In this document: piece by piece, positions 17,356 to 25,600 of the stretch | Position numbering within the stretch: the stretch's first letter is position 1 | How the letters are laid out: each line of letters starts with the position of its first letter | DNA from: Bacteroidota bacterium | Lineage (GTDB): Bacteria; Bacteroidota; Ignavibacteria; Ignavibacteriales; Melioribacteraceae | Direction of reading: 5' to 3' | Length of the DNA: 45,881 nt | Assembly (NCBI GenBank): GCA_018818165.1 | Contig: JAHISP010000024.1 | Span: 1-45,881, forward strand | Translations under genes and position numbers: made by a program | The notes under the pieces: model-generated | Databases searched by the model: none | Told to the model about the DNA's origin: nothing | What the model saw: only the letters and a program-made list of their open reading frames with translations

Positions 17356-18540
17356 TTATTTTGCATTCAATAAACTTCCAGATGTTATTGCAAACATATC
17401 TTTCCTAATTCTTTGTGTATTATACGATACATAATGCTTATCAGTTATTTTTATATTTGTATGATCTAACAATTTTTGAACATCATAAATATCTATTCCA
17501 AGTACATTTATTAGAAATGTTGCAAAAGTAGGTCTTATCTGTTTTAATGTATATTTTTCTGGAATAATCTCATTCTTGTGCAAATAGTTGATCGCTCTTT
17601 TCCAAAATGTTAATGGCCATGTGTAGTGCTCAGGTACTACACTAAACTGTTCAAATAATCTACCTTTATTCCCTTGAACTACTCCCATTTCTTCATATAA
17701 AAATCTTTCAAGTTCTGGATAAAGAGGGAAGCGATAGAACTTTTTCCCTTTCCTTGCGCCAGTTTTTATGTTGTTTATCGTTATCTGTTTACTAAGAAAA
17801 TCAATATCCTCTTTTAACTGTTCAATTGCTGAACTTGGACGACACCCCGTTAAAAGCATAAAATAAATTATTTGATAATGGTGCTTATTCTCATTTTCTT
17901 TTAAATATTTTATTATTATAGCCATCGTTCCTAATGGAATTGGATTTGGATCTTTTTCTTCTGGTTCTACTATATCAATTATATTTTTTCTTGCATAATG
18001 TTTAATCTCAAAAAATTTCCAAACCGAATGCAAAGCTTTTGAATAAATTGAACGCGAATTTATTGATAACCCAATACTCTCAAAATGGAATAAAAGTTGG
18101 TTATAATCACTTTCTTTATACTTATAAATTAGTTTATTGCTGCAGCATTTAAGCATATGATCTACAGCAATTGTATAATTTGAAATTGTACTTTGTTTTA
18201 TCGAACCCTTACGACCAGGAATGGTTTTATCCTTTTTATATTCTTCAAATCCTTCACTAAATGTCAAAGTTTTTATCAATTCAATACCAGTATTCATTTT
18301 TATCGCCCATTCTGCCAGCCCTTGCTCAAACTCTCTCTTCAATTTCTTTAGTTCGGGTGTACCAATAAGCTCTGCTTTTTCATCCTTTGTCTTAGCAAGT
18401 TTAATCCTTTTCTTATCAGCTTCCGTTACTGGTATTTTTGTGTTTAAGGATTTTCTCTTTTTCTTTGGGTCTTCCTCAAACTTATTGTAGTATCTTAGCC
18501 AATAATATGGACTATTATTTTGTGTGTATATCCCGCTCAT
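17356..18540 (-). CDS. Tyrosine recombinase / integrase
   Basis: A 394-residue phage-type site-specific integrase pointing at the tRNA-Ala 123 bp away, the normal arrangement for integration at a tRNA 3' end. It has an N-terminal arm/SAM-like region, then the catalytic domain: Arg234 (TGCRPSS), Lys259 (NNIKTGARKG), Arg336 in LKQIRPTFAT, His360 (LLDHT) and nucleophile Tyr370 (KHYVSYN). The box II His, three residues before the second Arg, is Lys333, a tolerated but uncommon change. The product likely inserts and excises the element to its right. It is the last gene of a leftward unit with the two genes upstream. Confidence 0.92.
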   Translation of the reverse strand: MSGIYTQNNSPYYWLRYYNKFEEDPKKKRKSLNTKIPVTEADKKRIKLAKTKDEKAELIGTPELKKLKREFEQGLAEWAIKMNTGIELIKTLTFSEGFEEYKKDKTIPGRKGSIKQSTISNYTIAVDHMLKCCSNKLIYKYKESDYNQLLFHFESIGLSINSRSIYSKALHSVWKFFEIKHYARKNIIDIVEPEEKDPNPIPLGTMAIIIKYLKENENKHHYQIIYFMLLTGCRPSSAIEQLKEDIDFLSKQITINNIKTGARKGKKFYRFPLYPELERFLYEEMGVVQGNKGRLFEQFSVVPEHYTWPLTFWKRAINYLHKNEIIPEKYTLKQIRPTFATFLINVLGIDIYDVQKLLDHTNIKITDKHYVSYNTQRIRKDMFAITSGSLLNAK

Positions 18541-18643
18541 TTTTTACTCTTTTCAATGTTTCAAAAATAAGTCTTTCTTTTTCTTTTCTATAAATCTTAA
18601 TATTTTTCCTTCTGCGTAAACAATATTTTATATCTCTTGTCTA

Positions 18644-18964
18644 TTATTCTATCTTTTGAATTTCTTCAAATAAATTTAATTGTGGCTGAACTATAGTTGT
18701 ATTTTGCCAATCACAATGGTCTTGCTTAATTATATGATAATATATCTCTGGAAGCATTGTTTTTACAACTAGTTCCATGCTTTGTATGGCATTTTTTTTT
18801 GCTTTCACCAATTTGAATAGTTTTTTAACGTGTTTATCTTTTTTGTTTAGCTTGCGTTCAATTTCGAGGATTTGTTTCTTGCATGAATCGTTGTAATAAT
18901 TATTTGTTTGAATAACGCTTGCTTCGCCTGCATTATTGTCTATACCTAACTTTTTTACTTCCAT
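18644..18964 (-). CDS. Small hypothetical protein of the integrative element
   Basis: A 106-residue charged protein I do not recognise. A probable coiled helix covers about residues 30-70 (CKKQILEIERKLNKKDKHVKKL). It has a very strong purine-rich ribosome site (GGAGGGG...AAGGG) directly before the ATG, so it is very likely translated. It lies 25 bp after the HTH gene and upstream of the integrase, suggesting a three-gene leftward operon. It may be a regulator or directionality factor; nothing in the sequence proves this. Confidence 0.65.
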   Translation of the reverse strand: MEVKKLGIDNNAGEASVIQTNNYYNDSCKKQILEIERKLNKKDKHVKKLFKLVKAKKNAIQSMELVVKTMLPEIYYHIIKQDHCDWQNTTIVQPQLNLFEEIQKIE

Positions 18965-18989
18965 CCCTTCACCCCTCCAGAGTGTTTCC

Positions 18990-19343
18990 CTAATTTTTGC
19001 TTTTCAGCAGAGCAATAATCTCATCCTTTCCATTTATTATTTCTCTGAGCATGGCAATTTCATTTTTAAGATTTTCAATTTCAGTAACTAATAATGAATT
19101 ACTGGACCCTATTTTAATATCTCCTCTATTGTTTTTTATGTTGGATTCTCCTATTTGAATTCCTTCATTTAGGTTCACACCCGCTGTTATTAATTCCTTT
19201 ATAAATGCTCGTGACTGCCTATCAATCTTTCCGTAAATATTCTGGCGTGAAGTTCCTAAATGTTTCGCTAAGTCATCTACAGATCCAAATTTATCTACTA
19301 TTGCATCTACTATATCTTCTTTATAGTATTTCTTGTTTTTCAT
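18990..19343 (-). CDS. HTH DNA-binding regulator of the element (repressor-like)
   Basis: An approximately 117-residue protein with an N-terminal helix-turn-helix (IVDAIVDKFGSVDDLAKHLGTSRQNIYGKI) and a C-terminal coiled coil (VTEIENLKNEIAMLREIING). No peptidase domain is present, so it is not a classical self-cleaving CI. I use the ATG at 19343; the longer frame uses a TTG (19352). It is divergent from the early genes at 19462 and faces the operator region, the position of a phage lysogeny repressor. Role by position; family by HTH pattern. Confidence 0.75.
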   Translation of the reverse strand: MKNKKYYKEDIVDAIVDKFGSVDDLAKHLGTSRQNIYGKIDRQSRAFIKELITAGVNLNEGIQIGESNIKNNRGDIKIGSSNSLLVTEIENLKNEIAMLREIINGKDEIIALLKSKN

Positions 19344-19359
19344 ATTTCCCAATAAATAA

Positions 19360-19388
19360 TTGACAAAACATTTCTATATTAATAAAAT
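19360..19388 (+). promoter_or_regulatory. Sigma-70-type promoter P1
   Basis: TTGACA (19360-19365), 17-bp spacer, TAAAAT (19383-19388), reading right toward the early genes. The sequence after -35 (AAAACATTTC) resembles that of P2. Confidence 0.7.
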
Positions 19389-19390
19389 TC

Positions 19391-19419
19391 TTGACAAAAA
19401 CGTTTCAAGAAACTATATT
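19391..19419 (+). promoter_or_regulatory. Sigma-70-type promoter P2
   Basis: TTGACA (19391-19396), 17-bp spacer, TATATT (19414-19419), 31 bp after P1. The spacer contains the palindrome GTTTCAAGAAAC. Confidence 0.8.
19402..19413. promoter_or_regulatory. Candidate repressor operator
   Basis: GTTTC-AA-GAAAC inverted repeat filling the end of the P2 spacer and abutting its -10 box. A bound repressor would block RNA polymerase. The divergent HTH gene at 19343 is the obvious candidate ligand. Confidence 0.55.
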
Positions 19420-19461
19420 GCACTAACAAATAATAATTTCATTTAATAATAAGGAAATATA

Positions 19462-19677
19462 ATGGAAAATGCAAAAGAATTTAAAGCAAATGTTGGACGT
19501 CCAATTACTCGCGAACCAAACACTAAATATGGCTTTCTTAAGGTGCACATAAGCATTCATGACACTATCAGAAATATCGCTGTTTCGGAAGAAAGAAATA
19601 TTCAAACCGTAACTGAAAGAATATTAAAAAAAGCTTTACAACAAGAAGGTTTTAAGGAATTTATATCAAATAAATAA
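19462..19677 (+). CDS. Small ribbon-helix-helix-like protein
   Basis: A 71-residue protein, first rightward gene of the element, with AAGGA before the ATG and the tandem promoters upstream. The segment LKVHISIHDTIRNIAVSEERNIQTVTERILKKAL has a strand, helix, turn, helix pattern like Arc/CopG-type RHH regulators. Its position corresponds to a Cro-like or antirepressor gene in phages. I do not recognise a closer family. Confidence 0.65.
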   Translation: MENAKEFKANVGRPITREPNTKYGFLKVHISIHDTIRNIAVSEERNIQTVTERILKKALQQEGFKEFISNK

Positions 19678-19699
19678 TTTCAACTAAGGGAAAATTGTA

Positions 19700-20059
19700 A
19701 TGTTGGTTACTCAGCAAATGATTTGGGATGAACTAATTGAACAGCGTAAAATATTAACTCAATTAGTTAACAGAGAAGAGCTGCATAGCATTGAAGAGGT
19801 TAGCCTTAATAAAGCTTCAAAGTTGTTGAAAAGAGGTTCAGAAAGCGTTATAGAGGATGTTAAAAAGGGAAATCTCAAAGCTCGTACCTATAAGGATAAA
19901 AATCATAATACTCGTTACCGTTTTCGTCTGGCAGATATCAGAATTTTCCAAGAGACAAGTGTTTATCAAGTTTCTGAAATTCCATATAAAGAAACAATTA
20001 TAACTTTTAACCCAAATGAATTCGTTAAAGAGTTTCATCAAAGGAGGAAATCTTTATGA
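19700..20059 (+). CDS. Excisionase-like helix-turn-helix protein
   Basis: A 119-residue protein. Residues 30-85 (SIEEVSLNKASKLLKRGSE, then VKKGNLKARTY, then RYRFRLADIRIFQ) follow the HTH_17/excisionase scheme: HTH, a basic turn that sets the wing, and a closing helix. Excisionases bend DNA and steer the integrase toward excision. The gene lies in the early rightward unit and overlaps the next gene by ATGA. The family call rests on the pattern only; a plain MerR-like regulator is possible. Confidence 0.6.
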   Translation: MLVTQQMIWDELIEQRKILTQLVNREELHSIEEVSLNKASKLLKRGSESVIEDVKKGNLKARTYKDKNHNTRYRFRLADIRIFQETSVYQVSEIPYKETIITFNPNEFVKEFHQRRKSL

Positions 20060-20499
20060 GTATCCAATATACTATAATCGCAGTCCTTATTAGTGCAATC
20101 ATTATTCTTTTTCCTTTCCTAATCGTACAGCTAATAAAACTCAGAAATCAAATTAATAACTTAGGAGTAATCATGGAAATCCAAGTAAACAAACCTGGTA
20201 TTTATGCCGAGCTAAATCTAACCAAAAAACAATTCGAAAATTGCCTTCTGCCTTTGTGGCTATATGGTGAAGCTACTTCACAAGAAATTTCCGAATTTCT
20301 AAAAATCCCAATTCTGGAAATTTCTGAACAGTTCAAAGCTTCAGCTAAAAATGAATTAATTCAAGTCCACCCAATAAAACCAAGCAAATTCAATCCAGTA
20401 TCAAAAAAATCTAATATCAATTACATCCTTACCACAAAAGGAAAGGTAATTGTAAATACAGTTATGGCATTTATTAATAGCTCTAAGGAAGTAGCATGA
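20056..20499 (+). CDS. Winged-helix-like protein with optional N-terminal membrane helix
   Basis: A 147-residue protein that I do not assign to a family. The N-terminus is a membrane helix (about 5-28, IIAVLISAIIILFPFLIVQL). About residues 40-140 look like a winged helix (FENCLLPLWLYGEATSQEI, SEFLKIPILEISEQF, then YILTTKGKVIV). The first ATG overlaps the previous stop (ATGA). A second ATG at residue 40 has its own GGAG (TTAGGAGTAATCATG) and would make a soluble form without the membrane helix. It overlaps the following gene by 4 bp. Confidence 0.65.
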   Translation: MSIQYTIIAVLISAIIILFPFLIVQLIKLRNQINNLGVIMEIQVNKPGIYAELNLTKKQFENCLLPLWLYGEATSQEISEFLKIPILEISEQFKASAKNELIQVHPIKPSKFNPVSKKSNINYILTTKGKVIVNTVMAFINSSKEVA

Positions 20500-20792
20500 T
20501 AAAAAATAAAAAAAACAATTCGTTAGCTACACAAAAATCGGTAGCTGAGCGGAGTCGAAGCTCGGTTGATTATCTAAAGTTCATATTCGCGAATAAATAT
20601 TTTCTTCTTAAACATAAAAATGGTGCTAAACATTTTAAAGCTATGGAGGATATCGCCAAAACAGAAAATCGAAAATTTACTCCCAAACAATTAAGCTATA
20701 TCGATGACGTTTACGAAATGGTTATGCGTGAACTTGGCTTTCCATCCTACAAAGGACAAAAATCCAAATACGGAGTAAACCTAAAATGCTAA
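20496..20792 (+). CDS. Small element protein interrupted by an interspersed repeat
   Basis: A 98-residue protein of unknown function. Residues about 15-25 (SVAERSRSSVD) are encoded by a TGAGCGGAGTCGAAG repeat that has been absorbed in frame. The rest (about 26-95: YLKFIFANKYFLLKHKNGAKH, then FTPKQLSYIDDVYEMVMREL) looks like a normal helical protein. The end KYGVNLKC comes from a 23-bp sequence repeated 179 bp downstream, so the original stop probably overlapped the ATG of the zinc protein at 20965. The ATG overlaps the previous stop. Confidence 0.55.
   Translation: MIKNKKNNSLATQKSVAERSRSSVDYLKFIFANKYFLLKHKNGAKHFKAMEDIAKTENRKFTPKQLSYIDDVYEMVMRELGFPSYKGQKSKYGVNLKC
20543..20562. repeat. TGAGCGGAGTCGAAG interspersed repeat, site 1
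   Basis: AGCTGAGCGGAGTCGAAGCT, lying in frame inside a coding sequence. Related sites are at 20821 and 21217. Confidence 0.75.
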
Positions 20793-20967
20793 TTAAAATT
20801 TCAATCCGCGTAAATCAGTTCGCACTGAGCGGAGTGGTCATTGAGCTTAGCCGAAATGTCGAAGTATTCCATGGGGTTATTCCATCATTCCACTATTCCA
20901 ATATTCCTTTTTCCTTTTATGCCTTAGTAGTTAGTCTTTTTCTAAAATACGGAGTAAACCTTAAATG
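20766..20967. repeat. Insertion flanked by 23-bp direct repeats
   Basis: AAATACGGAGTAAACCT plus WAAATG occurs at 20766-20788 and again at 20945-20967. Between them are a TGAGCGGAGT repeat (20821-20870) and a T/C-rich ATTCCA tract. The downstream copy supplies the GGAG ribosome site of the zinc protein. This looks like an insertion with duplication of the target segment. Confidence 0.65.
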
Positions 20968-21174
20968 ACGACAACTACACCAGTAGCATGTAAATCATGC
21001 GGAGCTAAAATCATTTTCATGAGAACAAATTCAGGCAAATATATTCCAGTCAATTTTGATTCAGTTGTGGGTAGTGGAATCCCTAGCTATGAAATATTCA
21101 ATTCAAAAAAACACACATCCCATTTCGCAACTTGCCCTTATGTTGCTACACATAGAAAAAAGCGAGAAAATTAA
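20965..21174 (+). CDS. Small zinc-ribbon-like protein
   Basis: A 69-residue protein. CKSCGAKIIFM supplies a CxxC knuckle at residues 9-12, and HTSHFATC supplies a likely second pair, an arrangement seen in short phage zinc proteins. The hydrophobic middle (GKYIPVNFDS) fits a small beta fold. GGAG precedes the ATG. It is in the early rightward unit before the replication gene. The function is unknown. Confidence 0.65.
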   Translation: MTTTTPVACKSCGAKIIFMRTNSGKYIPVNFDSVVGSGIPSYEIFNSKKHTSHFATCPYVATHRKKREN

Positions 21175-21216
21175 ATGACTAAAAATCTAATCCGTGCAAA
21201 TCAATCTAATCCGCCC

Positions 21217-21288
21217 GCACTGAGCGGAGTGGTCATTGAGCTTTGTCGAAATGTCGAAGTGTGGTCACTGAGCGGAGTCGAAGTGTTC
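21217..21288. repeat. TGAGCGGAGTCGAAG interspersed repeats, site 3
   Basis: Two head-to-tail units (GCACTGAGCGGAGTGGTCA, then GGTCACTGAGCGGAGTCGAA), followed to 21425 by a T/C-rich tract of ATTCCA and CACTTCT repeats. Open frames across it are repeat translations, not genes. Confidence 0.75.
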
Positions 21289-21433
21289 AATCCGCGTGCT
21301 ATCGCTTTTTGTCTTTTCCATCATTCCACTATTCCATTTTCCATAATTCCCTTTGCGTCTTTCCGCCCTTGCGGTTTTCCTTTTCTCACTTCTCACTTCT
21401 CACTTTTTCTTTTCCATCAGCGTGCTATTAACC

Positions 21434-22426
21434 ATGGCTAATCCTCAACCTGATGAATTCACCCGTATCTCTAACGAACTTCTGGACCATCTTTTCTCAA
21501 TAAGAATTCCCGGAGAGGCAATGCAAATTCTCCTAGTAATATTTCGTAAAACTTATGGCTATAACAAAAAGGAAGATAAAATTTCTTTAACCACCTTCTC
21601 AGAACTCACAAATATGACAACCTCCAATTGCTCACGAGCAATTAAAAAACTTGAAAAAATGAACTTAATTACTGTCAAGCGAGACCAATATATCTCTATC
21701 TATCAAATCCAAAAGGATTATGATAAATGGCAGATACTATCAAAACCGATAGTTATAGGTACTATCCAAAACGATAGTAAAGATACTATCACTTTGGAGT
21801 CAGATACTATCCAAAAGGATAGTAAAACTACTATCCAAAACGATAGATACAAAAGAAAGAAAGAAAGTTTAAAAGAAAGTAAAGAAAGGGAAACTTCTTT
21901 AACTTCTCAAAAAATTACTTCCGAAAACATCAAAGAGCTTTTCACAAAGCATACTAGAATTTCAAATCCCAATCCAGAAACACACATTACCCCAATTCTA
22001 AAAATTCTTAAAACAATTCCTCCAGAACTTACAGAAGATGATGTTGGAATTTGTTTAACCCAAACATTTTCTAAACTCCGCAAGGAAAATGGAGTGATGA
22101 TGAATTTTCTTTTGGAAAATATCAAAAAATCTATTTCTGTAAAACATGAGGAAATTCTATCTGAAAAGAAAAAGAAAGAGCTGAGTATAACAGATGTAGA
22201 ACGTGAAAGATTAGCAAAAGCTAAAATCATTCAACACAATGAAAATGCTAAAAAATATCTAAAAGAAACTGCTGAAAAAATTATAAAATATTCAGAATTC
22301 TTTACCAAAAATAAATTGCTCTTTTCAACAATGGAGAAATACGAAATAGAAACCGCTTTCAAAAATAATTCCGTTATGCTCGTTGAAAATATATTTTTAA
22401 ACAAAATGGATTCCAGTTATGTATAA
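21434..22426 (+). CDS. Phage O-like replication initiator
   Basis: A 330-residue replication protein. The N-terminus is the Phage_rep_O winged helix: FTRISNELLDHLFSIRIPGEA, then ILLVIFRKTYGYNKKEDKISL, then NCSRAIKKLEKMNLI. I start at the ATG at 21434 (MANPQPDEF), because the frame further upstream reads through a low-complexity tract. No Shine-Dalgarno is visible. About residues 100-140 repeat TIQ-N/K-DS and are encoded by iterons. The C-terminal half is charged and helical, possibly for helicase-loader contact. By analogy with lambda O it would bind the iterons inside its own gene and recruit host helicase. No lambda P or DnaC-like gene follows. Confidence 0.82.
   Translation: MANPQPDEFTRISNELLDHLFSIRIPGEAMQILLVIFRKTYGYNKKEDKISLTTFSELTNMTTSNCSRAIKKLEKMNLITVKRDQYISIYQIQKDYDKWQILSKPIVIGTIQNDSKDTITLESDTIQKDSKTTIQNDRYKRKKESLKESKERETSLTSQKITSENIKELFTKHTRISNPNPETHITPILKILKTIPPELTEDDVGICLTQTFSKLRKENGVMMNFLLENIKKSISVKHEEILSEKKKKELSITDVERERLAKAKIIQHNENAKKYLKETAEKIIKYSEFFTKNKLLFSTMEKYEIETAFKNNSVMLVENIFLNKMDSSYV
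21736..21850. other. Candidate replication origin: iterons inside the initiator gene
   Basis: Five phased iterons start at 21736, 21761, 21785, 21806 and 21830 (spacing 25, 24, 21, 24 bp). Four have both arms, ACTATC-N6-GATAGT (the last ends GATAGA); the third has only ACTATC. The right flank (21851-21898) is a purine-rich A/G tract that could be an unwinding element. This matches the lambda ori layout. Confidence 0.7.
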
Positions 22427-22643
22427 ATAATTTTTGTTATATTTTATTTTTTTGATTTTTGAATTATAAACTTTTTTATTAAATTATTCAGGTCGGAATT
22501 GGCACAAAAGGCACAGTGGATTTTTATTGGGCAATAGACATTTCCGGTATACACAAAATAATAGGTATCTATTCTTTGACACTTAAATAACAGGTTTACC
22601 GCAATGCTGAAAATTATTTTATATTGAAAATGAGGGACTAATT
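22427..22643. other. Leader region of the giant Rhs gene
   Basis: No gene seen. TTGGCACAAAAGGCAC at about 22499 and TTGACA near 22576 are visible but lack convincing partner boxes. GAGG lies shortly before the ATG at 22644. Confidence 0.35.
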
Positions 22644-25600
22644 ATGACTGCAATTAAAAAAACATGGTTAAGTATTATTTTATCTTTGTTATTTTCTACA
22701 AATATTATCGGACAAAATTCACCTATACTTAATTTACCAAGTAATGGCGCAACCAATATCCCAATAACAAATACATTCTATTGGTCAGAAGTCACTGGTG
22801 CTTCGTCTTACGTTTTACAAATTTCAAGTACTTCTGGATTTTATTGGAATCAGATAGATCTTTCTAATCTAACTACAACTCATCAACAAGTAAATGGTCT
22901 CTATATGGGCTCTCTTTATTATTGGAGAGTTGGAGCTGTGGTAAGCGGAATAACATACTGGTCTACTACTGGTAGTTTTACAACGGGTTCTCCTGGAGGT
23001 GAAGGGGGTAATCCTGGTCCTAATCATATTGCTCCATCAAGTGGTTCAACTGTTCCACAAACAAATCAAAGCTTAACTTGGGATCCAGTATCCGGAGCTA
23101 CTTATCATGTTCAAATATCGACAACTTCAAATTTCTCATATAACCAAGTAGAGCAAAGTGGACTTACTATTGCAGAAATTATACCTACAGGGTTATATTT
23201 AAATATTACATATTATTGGCGAGTTAATGCTACAGTAAATGGTGAAACAACAGATTGGACAGTTCCATGGTCATTTACTACATCTTCTACTCCACCTTCA
23301 ATCCCTGCCGCACCAATATTAGCAACTCCATCTAATAATTCAAGTGGAACTGGTACAACTCCAACACTAACTTGGAATGCTTCGAGTGGTGCGGATTCAT
23401 ATGGTTTGGAAGTCTCTTCTGATGAGCAATTTGCAAACATAATTACAAACCAGACTGGAATTACAACAACAAGTTATGCTCTATCTGGGTTAAGCAATCA
23501 AACTACTTATTACTGGAGAGTTAATGCTACTAACAATTCGGGTTCAAGTAGCTGGTCAAACGTATTTAATTTTAATACTTCAACTTCTACAAGTACAGCC
23601 ACTACATTAGTTTCCCCAAATAATGGCGCAACTGGTGTGCCTATTGTAAATACTTTTTACTGGAATGAGGTACAAGGTGCTACATATACATTGCAAATAT
23701 CTGGGACATCCAATTTTTCAATTAATAATATAGATGTAAGTGGTATTACAGACACAAATTATCAAGTTACTAATTTAGGTTATGCAACATTTTATTATTG
23801 GCGAGTTGGAGCTAATGATGGTAATGGAGTTGTGTGGTCTAATTCTCGAAGCCTTACAACTGGTAGTTCGGGTGGAATTGGAGGAAATCCTGGTCCCTCT
23901 TTATTAGTCCCTTCTAATGCTTCAAGTAATATCCCTACAAATCAAACATTTGCATGGGAAGAAGTAGCTGGAGCGACGTATCAAATTCAAATATCAGCAT
24001 CTTCCTATTTTGGAGCAAATCAAGTAGATCAGAGTGGGGTAACAGTTCCATCATACCCAGCATCAGGATTATACCTTGGTACATCATATTTCTGGAGAGT
24101 AAATGCAACAACAGTAGAGGGTACTACCGATTGGTCTGAAGTTTATAGTTTTACAACATCTTCAACTTCACCTACTAGTCCTGTTTCACCAATCTTGGCT
24201 TCCCCAGTAAATAGTGCAACGGATGTTTCAACTAGTACTCAATTAGTGTGGTATCAATCTTCAGAAGCTGATAGCTATACAATAGAAGTTGCTACTGATG
24301 CTAGTTTCAACAATACAATTATTAATCAAGCTGGCATAACCACTACTTCATACAATACTTCTGGTTTATCGCAAGGACAAATATATTATTGGCGTGTTGA
24401 GGCTGTTAGTACAAGTGGAAACAGTGGTTGGTCAAACGTGTGGTCTTTCACAACTACATCAACTAGTATTACTCCAGTATTAACAGTAACAACTCCAGAA
24501 GATAATGCTCTAACTAATGTATCTCCTGTTACAGTTACTGGCAGTGTAGATGATCCAGCTAATAGTGTTAAGATAAATGGAGTAAATGTAACAGTTAATG
24601 GTGATGGTTCGTTCAGTGGAACTGTAACGCTAACCGAAGGCGAAAACACGGTTCTTATTACAGCCTATAATGAAATAAACGATAGTGTCTCTGTTTTCAG
24701 ATTAATAAATTATGATTCCACTCTTCCAGTTATTACTATTATATCACCAGATAATAATCTAATAACAAGTAGTAGTTCACTAAATATAACTGGTTCGGTT
24801 AACGATGCAAGTGATGTTACACTTACTGTAAACGGCGATACAACTACAGTTGATGGTAGTGGTAATTTTACATATAACGCTTCACTTTTAGAAGGAACAA
24901 ATAGTATTATAGTTATCGCCACGGACGAAGCAGGTAACTCAAATACTGAAACCAGAACTCTGCTTGTAGATACAGTTGAACCGATTATTGTAATTACAAA
25001 TCCAGTAGATAGTTCAGTTGTAGGAAGTTTATCAACTACTCTAACTGGTAATGTTAATGATACAGCTATATCATTATTAACTATAAATGGAGATACAGTT
25101 GCAGTTGATGGTGTTGGCAATTTTACATTTAATGTTTCACTTTTGGAGGGTGAAAATAATATAAATATAATTGCTACAGATAAAGCAGGAAACCAAACAA
25201 ACAAAATGCATCTTATTGTGGCTGATACTACACCAGCATTACTTGTTGTAAATACACCGACTGATAGTTTAACTACTAACCAAACAACAATTGCTGTAAC
25301 TGGTAATGTTACAGATGCAACAGATATGATTGTTACAGTTAATGGAGATACTGTTATTGTTGATGGTACTGGTAATTATTCAACCAATGTTGTTTTATCT
25401 GAAGGTCAGAATGTTATAATGATAATTGTTAGCGATGAAGGGGGGAACACCAAAACAGTTACTCGCAATGTATTATTAGATATAATCGCTCCTAGTATAA
25501 CAATCACAAGTCCGGCTGATAGTTCTATTACAAGCTTAACTACAGCAACGTTAATCGGAAATGTTACAGGAACAGATATAAATGTAGTAACTGTAAATGG

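Noticed and set aside
20786-20968. 60-residue frame MLIKISIRVNQF
   Set aside because: Translation of an interspersed repeat and an ATTCCA tract lying between two 23-bp direct repeats.
21175-21441. Overlapping frames before the initiator gene (including its longer version from 21353)
   Set aside because: They read through TGAGCGGAGT repeats and a T/C-rich tract; the conserved initiator domain starts at 21434.
21736-21850. Iteron cluster considered as a CRISPR array
   Set aside because: Repeats are short palindromes only 21-25 bp apart, lie inside a gene, and have no unique spacers or cas genes nearby.
22499-22520. TTGGCACAAAAGGCAC before the Rhs gene as a sigma-54 promoter
   Set aside because: The -24-like TGGCAC is present, but the -12 TTGC is missing at the required spacing.
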